Assembly (NCBI GenBank): GCA_019649035.1
Contig: BMAT01011332.1
Span: 392,883-416,555 of the forward strand
DNA: 23,673 nucleotides
From: Elysia marginata
Lineage: Eukaryota; Mollusca; Gastropoda; Plakobranchidae
Direction: 5' to 3'
Part shown: positions 18,295 to 23,673 of the stretch, one piece after another
How the letters are laid out: the number at the start of each line of letters is the position of its first letter
Position numbering within the stretch: the first letter of the stretch is position 1
Made by a program: the position numbers and the translations under genes
The notes under the pieces: generated by a model
The model's database searches: none
What the model was told of the DNA's origin: nothing
The model's input: the letters and a program-made list of their open reading frames with translations, nothing else

Positions 18295-19498
18295 TTAAAT
18301 AAGAAACATTTGGCGACGGCTGCACCTTTGAATACAAACCTAGGTAATTGGAAGAAGTTCTTGAGACTGGCAGACAACAAGGCTGAAACATTCTACTTCT
18401 TGGCACAACAGCTGGTAGAAACCCATTTTGGAGAAAAGGACAATACATGCACCATAATTTGCTGTTCTCTCAAGTTCTCCAAGCCAGTTCATCTCTAGAA
18501 CTATGCATGAAGGGGCGGGCACTAGGGTGCTCTTTCACGCAGCTGATTCGACAATTAAAGGGTATAGCAGAATCATGCTGCATGATGTGGACACAGAAGT
18601 TCTTGTCATGTTGCGTATCTTGAAGACGCTTACATCTGAGTCGCATTTGGCACTTGTAAGCACCTAAGGTACTATCTTATGCACGACGTCGCAAAAGAAC
18701 TTGTTTATGTTTGTGTATTTTCCATGTTCTATGCCTTGATATAGGTTGTGACACTGAATCCGAGTAGTCTTATTCGACACGCGGAAGTCTTTCAATGAGG
18801 TCACATATGTATTTCCTACTTTTTTTGACGAACCCATCGGCGTTCAGTGGCGATTGCATGTCTGTGTTTGAAGCATGTGTTGTAGGACTACTTCTGTACG
18901 TATGCACTTGTATAGAAATAACCGTGAACTCGGCTAAGAAACACATATTCACCTTTAAAGACAGATCTATGGACAAAATACCACTAATAAGAGAAAGTCG
19001 GCTACGTCGCACAAAACAGGCAATGTGGCGGGGTCAAGACCGCCGAAAAAAAAGCCAAAGCACTGGATATTATAAACTCATTCCACAATCCCTTTCTTTA
19101 AGTTAACAGTGGATCAATCGTCCAAAATGCATTTAATGTTCCACTTTGTCTTGAGTTTTCTAAAAAAATCAAATGAGTTATAGTTATGAATACAATACTC
19201 ATGCGCGGTTGTTTTGTTTCATTTGGGCGACAGAACCTTCTTAGTTTGGTGGTCTTGGCCAGTTGTTGAGACGTGTGTAGATAGGTATTTGTCTTTTCTC
19301 CAGTTATTCCATCTCCAGACAAATACGTTTAGCGAAAGAATTTTATGCAAGGCGGATAGCCATTCTGGGCTTGACTGTCAGAAGATGTCATTAGTAAAAT
19401 GTGGATGAAAGAAAACACAATGCAAATGTGTAAGAGCTGCTCTTAAATTCTGTCAAAGCAGTGGGAATTGCGACCACAATGATATCATAAGAAATTAA

Positions 19499-20753
19499 GT
19501 TGCTTCACATCTGCATTTTACACAGTGTGACCGTTCACATCAAGAGTCAGGGGGTGGTCTTTTTAAATCTAAAGAGAGTTCGGCCAGTACGTTGTGTCAT
19601 ATGCATTTTACTAATGGTTTAATTGGATTCCTTTTGTCTAAAAAGATACCAATTATCTTTTATGCCGAGCGCCACTTGCACTTTTGCACGTGGTGATCGA
19701 AGGGCCACATACGTTTTGTAACTCTATTCACTATGCTGTTCTAGATTTACATTATCATCTAAATCATAGATCCATTAGACCCTCCATGTAGGAAAACTTT
19801 CTAAAATCTCCTCCATCTGATTGTTGTACCAACCAATCACAAAAGTGTTCCAATTTTTACATAATTATGTTTTTCATGAGGGTGGCGGCCGTCTTAAAAT
19901 TTAACACAAATTTAGTCAGTATGATGTTTTATACATTTCATCAATTAAATAATGGTTCCATCGGGTTCCTTATGTCTAAAAGCATACCAAAAGACACCTC
20001 ATTTATGTTCTTTTGTGTAAATCATTCACGAATACATGACAATTTACGCATTTTTCGTCTTGGACGGCGGTCATATTGGACTTATTTAATTTCTGGACTT
20101 TAGGGGAAAATTCGGCTTGGCATAATATCTAAATTCGCTAAGTAGCGTATGCCTTCACATTATTTGTGTGGATTTCGGTGCTTTTACCACAAAACCCACA
20201 ATTAATTTAGGTCCAAATTGACACAATTCAGCTCCACTATAGAAAGCCAAATTTAGCTTGATTGGGAGAATATATATAATTTTCAAGGACAATGGGACTG
20301 TTTCAGTACTAAACTTTTTTGTGTGTAAAATTCAGAAGGTGGGCTCACCAGCGAACTCTTCTGTTGGCGAGGTAGTTTATTTAAATAACTTCAGTGGTAA
20401 ATCTAAGCCTAAAACTCACCATTGAACAACGGGAACTACTCTTAAAGAATATTTTAAAATTCATGGTACAGTCCCATACTGTAGTAGATAAGCTAGACCT
20501 AAACCTGAATTTAGATTAACGCTGACAGTCCTGTAGCCTAACAATTGTTCAACTTAAGCTAGATTTCGTTTGTCGTGTTTCCTACCTTTTTAGGTTTCGG
20601 CAGATTTGGTAGCTGAAAAGTACAGAAGAGTGTAGGCCTAAATGTGTCATCGTCATGTCCGTAGCACACACACAGTCATAATTCACAGCATAATTATGTT
20701 TTGTGCAGATTGCAGTGCGGGAATTATCTTCTACAGTTCTAGGCAGTATTATA
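19499..20753. other. gene-free stretch with a diverged 40-bp direct repeat
   Basis: No exon or RNA gene was seen on either strand. Segments 19613-19652 and 19951-19990 match at 33 of 40 bases (shared GTTCCTT/ATTCCTT, GTCTAAAA, ATACCAA). GGCGGCCGTC near 19885 and GGCGGTCATATTGGAC near 20064 look like fragments of interspersed repeats. Nothing else was recognised. Confidence 0.55.
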
Positions 20754-21240
20754 TAGGGTGGCTAAAAAAACGTCCTCAACTTTGTCACCCTATCACTTCA
20801 TATCTCTCTAACTAAGTATTTACTTGAAAATACATATACAGTAATACAAATGTATGCATGTCATGGGGTGTGAAGTTTTAAGCTTCTGGTTTTATCGGTT
20901 TCGAAGTTATTTTATTCTAGGTAACACGCACCTCAGATGTGAAAAAAACAGCCCATGAACACCAGTGTAATCAGTTTTTTAAGAGATCGGTAGAACCTCC
21001 TCTCAGCTGAACAACAGCTCGAACTTTTGCCCTATATTACTAATGACTTTCTCATTTCCTCAATACCTCCTTTATTTTTGCTTTCATTTCGTTTTCAGTG
21101 AAGGGTATCGACCATCCCATATAGACCTTCTACGCAAGCGAGTTCCACATTGCGAAGATTAGTTCACGGATTCAACTCTGGAAATTGGGGTGGCCAGTCA
21201 TCTTTGGCAATGATATTAGGTACTCGAAACCATTTTTTCA
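20754..21240 (-). mobile_element. Tc1/mariner-type transposase remnant, 3' end
   Basis: The minus strand from 21240 down reads KWFRVPNIIAKDDWPPQF, then PELNP and a stop. This is the DWPPxSPDLNP block carrying the third catalytic region of Tc1/mariner-type transposases. In shifted frames follow LIFAMWNSLA, FTENEMKAKIKEVL and near the end AKVRAVVQLRRF, which fits the usual C-terminal helix. The lower boundary may be the TATAGGGTGGC sequence at 20753, a TA followed by a terminal-repeat-like end. The N-terminal two thirds are missing. Stops and frameshifts make it non-functional. Confidence 0.7.
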
Positions 21241-22101
21241 AGTACTCTAAATCTTGAAAAAAATGCCATAGTCTTATAGAGCTTGGTAAGAAGAAAATAA
21301 TGACACCAATTATGACAGAATATATTGAAATACAAGAAAGTTATGGAGTTTTGAAGTTTCTATTTTTAGCGAGAAAACCACGAAATTTTGCAGTCTGATT
21401 ATATTTATAGCAACTTTGATGCGCCATAAAACACAAAATATTACACACACAGTGAAAAAACAACACATATACGCTCCCAGAATTACTCTAATAAAGCTCA
21501 ATTTTTTCAGAGTTTTCAGAGTTCTCAGACGTTTATTATAAATAACAGAGGCATCCAAAGTTCAAATTTAACAAAATCTTTGAAAACACCGTTTTCGAGG
21601 AAATCAGTGTAATTTCAAAAAATTCATGAAAAAAAAACTATTATAGACAGCAACAATTTTCGAAGTGCATTCAAAACAGAAAAAACAGTTCTGTTAACCA
21701 TGCTATTTGTAATAGATAATATAAATTGCTTCATTGTGTTATTGTGTGGTGTTTCTTATCAAATTTATTGTCTTGCCATTTTTTCATGAAAATTGACATA
21801 TTTAAAAAAATTCATGAAAAAATAACCATTTGACGCAAGAGACACAAATAAAAAAGCATAAAGAAGAGCAAATCTGCATCTTTCAAACACATACGTGGTT
21901 GATTAACTAAGATCACGTGACAGTTTTCTTATTTTTTCTTAATTTATACTTTTAGAGGCTAGTGTTATACTTATCGTAGTGCACGTATTCCCTTAGAAGG
22001 GGGGTTGGCATTTGGGCGAGTAAAACAAGCTATTGCTAGTTTCAGCTGAGCTAAAGTGTAAGAAATTAAGTTTCTAAACAAGTCTTTCATGGGTATTTGT
22101 C
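21241..22101. other. AT-rich gene-free DNA with a small hairpin
   Basis: No gene was recognised. A perfect 12-bp inverted pair, TTTTTTCATGAA (21779-21790) and TTCATGAAAAAA (21811-21822), could form a stem with a 20-base loop. The word ATTCATGAAAAA also occurs near 21622. Confidence 0.5.
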
Positions 22102-22146
22102 TTGCTGACGAAAAGATTCAATGAATCTGACCTATTATTACCCGGA

Positions 22147-22164
22147 AATAGTCACGTGACTATT
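22147..22164. promoter_or_regulatory. 18-bp perfect palindrome centred on an E-box
   Basis: AATAGTCACGTGACTATT is its own reverse complement. Its core GTCACGTGAC matches the known binding site of USF and MITF/TFEB-type factors. It lies inside copy 1 of the interspersed repeat, so a regulatory role is not shown. Further TCACGTGAC and CACGTGAC sites are at 21913 and 22841. Confidence 0.35.
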
Positions 22165-22269
22165 GGGGTCAACAAACCACCTTGTGGCGGATTTTATTTG
22201 GGGTACTGTTTGGGATGTTGTTTAGGGTCACTTTTAACAGCCTTAGTTAGACTAGATCTAGATGATTTT

Positions 22270-22380
22270 AAAAAAAAGACACCAACCAAGTTTCCATCCT
22301 TGGACTCGAACCCTGGTCAGTTTTTCATAGCATTTTATGAAATCCCAACTTTCTTGATACTTTCTAGGCCAAAATCCCTT
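22270..22380 (-). other. possible Pol III type-2 promoter (tRNA-derived SINE head)
   Basis: On the minus strand there is a box A-like TGGCCTAGAAAG (22371-22360). About 58 bases later comes a perfect box B, GGTTCGAGTCC (22312-22302). A run of eight Ts follows at 22277-22270. No tRNA cloverleaf can be folded by eye because the acceptor ends do not pair. A tRNA-derived SINE fragment is the likeliest reading, and chance is possible. Confidence 0.35.
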
Positions 22381-22890
22381 CTCTAATCTTGCCTTTGGAG
22401 TGGGACTGGGTGTATCGGTGTTGACTGGCTTTCGCACATCATTCGGTAGATCTAGATCTAGAACAGAATGACAGAAACGTTGTCACTCAAATTTGTCATC
22501 CCAAAATAATTACTTCCTATGTGCTTTATAGCCGTGAAAGATATAATTAATTTAAGTATTTCATTTACATGCGAAAAGACTAGGTCTAGATATGTATACG
22601 AGCCCGAATACAAAATCTTCAGCGTAGCCCCAAGAAGCAAGGAAATTCAAGTGAAATTATTTACATAGTATCTAACCTATGCAGCACCCCAAATGAAATC
22701 CGCCATTACTATTTATACCAACCAATGAAATGCTGCTACTTTTCTAGACCTATCGGCACTCGCGTAACATAAAATTAAACATGGAATGGCGGAAATCCGG
22801 AGGAGATTATTGAATGGTAACCCCCGCTGACCCCAAGACCCACGTGACATTTTGGAGATATAGGTCAAATTCATTCAGCTGCAGTAGCAA

Positions 22891-23673
22891 CCTGTTGGTG
22901 ACAATGTGAGCAGGGAGGTTTGGACGACTTCCTTTACCGGTGGCCAGAAATGTACCCTTTAGATTTCCATACTGGTAATCAACTGAAAAATTAACAAAAA
23001 AATATTAAGAAGCTCTATTTAATGGTTTAAAAGAAAATGCGGTCTCTCTTTTTTTTTCTAATTAAAGCTGCAGATTTTAAATATGTAGGTCTAGTTTTAA
23101 ACTTGGCTGTAAACCACACATGTCACGGATTAGATCTAAATCTAGAGCGAGATTCTAGATCTACAGCATGTTTGTTGATTTTATTCATGATATTGAGTTT
23201 TCTTAAGCCCCTTGTCTGTTTTCTTTTCAATGTATAACTGTTTCGTATAATTAATTAACTAACTAACAGTAAATTAGCTTCATTTTGGTTACCCCTACTT
23301 AGGTCTAGATCTAGGTGCAATCCATGCAAAATGTGAGCTTTATTGAGATGATATGGCCCCTATTCATCGCCAGTTTATACACTAAATATTCAATTAATAC
23401 AGTTTAAAAAATCAAAACTACTTTCTATTATTGTAACAATACACGTAACTCCCCGTTTTCCGATTAAAATGTTTATAATGTGATAATCTTTGCTGTGAAA
23501 ATGCCAACCAGCTAACAAAAACAGCGAGCTGGTTTGAAGGCAACGTAAAAGAAGAAAACTAGACCTAAAATTGTGAAAAGTAAAATTTACCGTTTTAGGT
23601 CTCAAAATAGTAAAATGCACATAGTAGTTGTAGTAAAAGCAGTAGTAGTAGTAGTAAGCTTAGTAGTAGTAGT
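22891..23673. other. gene-free right edge with AGATCT words and an (AGT)n microsatellite
   Basis: AT-rich DNA with several AGATCTA/CTAGATCT words (23129-23165, 23303-23312). The window ends in AGT trinucleotide repeats (about 23639-23673, interrupted by AAGCTT), which probably continue beyond it. No exon was recognised. Confidence 0.6.

Larger units (their letters stand above)
17457..19498 (+). pseudogene. decayed copy of an uncharacterised multi-copy invertebrate (transposon-like) protein gene
   Basis: No intact frame, but blocks I recall from a large invertebrate protein family appear in order. LHDILIMQERHSDIELQF and GRFAVHKK are at 17457-17530. KSGYSLFPRL and YGDLDNFFQSENHAYPQ are at 17887-17988, with in-frame stops at 17917 and 17929. 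LGSKSDLAEC is near 18026. VDIRNGAVIINMLK and SFQEYA (about 18097-18160) share a frame closed by TGA at 18229. DIVWDLYPEYSLKS is at 18230 in a shifted frame. GNWKKFLRLADNKAETFYFL is near 18343. HEGAGTRVLFHAAD and DVDTEVLVM lie at 18506-18612. MFYAL and GCDT lie across another shift near 18724-18755. SAKKHIF and DRSMDKIP are near 18928-18987. A cysteine-rich end, CKCVRAALKFCQSSGNCDH, is at 19421-19477. At least five frameshifts. The family's function is unknown to me. Block 17457-17560 and everything after 19050 are less certain. Confidence 0.72.
22102..22890. repeat. foldback pair: two inverted copies of one interspersed repeat
   Basis: Copy 1 (22102-22208, +) and copy 2 (22682-22890, read on -) share AATGAATYTGACCTAT, GTCACGTG, TTGGGGTCA and a 24-bp block matching at 22 positions (TGGCGGATTTTATTTGGGGT...). 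The blocks are in the same order. Copy 2 carries about 110 bp more between TTGGGGTCA and TGGCGG. The 470 bp between them is AT-rich, with AGATCT words and a Pol III-like motif set. A long foldback element or two independent insertions both fit. Confidence 0.6.

Noticed and set aside
18310-18498. Stand-alone small gene of 62 codons
   Set aside because: It is one frame segment of the decayed family gene, continued in other frames on both sides.
22320-22445. Open frames on both strands (plus NPFSNLAFGVGLGVSVL, minus KPVNTDTPSPTPKARLEKG)
   Set aside because: Both strands are open because the stretch is GC-richer. No family matches either frame, and it coincides with the Pol III-like motif set.
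22815-22985. Minus-strand open frame of about 50 codons after an acceptor-like TTTTTCAG, reading like an exon (GTFLATGKGSRPNLP...)
   Set aside because: Much of it lies in copy 2 of an interspersed repeat whose copy 1 (22102-22208) has stops in the same frame. I know no matching protein and no partner exons were found.

Overview
The window is animal nuclear DNA. A single protein is split over small exons with GT-AG introns of 0.4-2 kb. The DNA is AT-rich and carries microsatellites, SINE-like tails, miniature inverted-repeat elements (MITE-like) and decayed transposon-type genes. Frequent AGATCT/CTAGAT and TAGGCCTA words, plus a decayed copy of a multi-copy family I associate with invertebrates, suggest a lophotrochozoan, perhaps a gastropod mollusc. 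That placement is inference of low to moderate strength.

Left half (1-11760, + strand): nine consecutive coding exons of one gene, the C-terminal 329 residues of an SLC7 heteromeric amino-acid transporter light chain, closest from memory to LAT2 (SLC7A8). The N-terminal part, with the first four or so membrane segments, lies upstream of the window. Exons are 1537-1662, 3264-3363, 4858-4902, 5747-5870, 6248-6351, 7366-7462, 8917-9066, 9560-9737 and 11696-11760 (TAG stop). Reading phase is kept across all eight junctions. The introns hold a 94-bp tandem duplication, three candidate MITEs (5231-5500, 8618-8817, 9854-10283), purine- and pyrimidine-rich tracts and a small assembly gap.

Middle (11761-17456): probable 3'UTR with candidate poly(A) signals at 12186-12200 and 16369-16374, then AT-rich DNA with no recognisable gene. 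It contains a 49-bp direct repeat in two copies 1.1 kb apart, and a G-run with an assembly gap.

Right (17457-19498, + strand): a badly decayed gene with stops and frameshifts. Its conserved blocks stay in the order of a large, uncharacterised, transposon-like invertebrate protein family. After it come a minus-strand Tc1/mariner-type transposase remnant (20754-21240) and a foldback pair of one interspersed repeat (22102-22890) that encloses a possible Pol III type-2 promoter. No intact gene was found after 11760.
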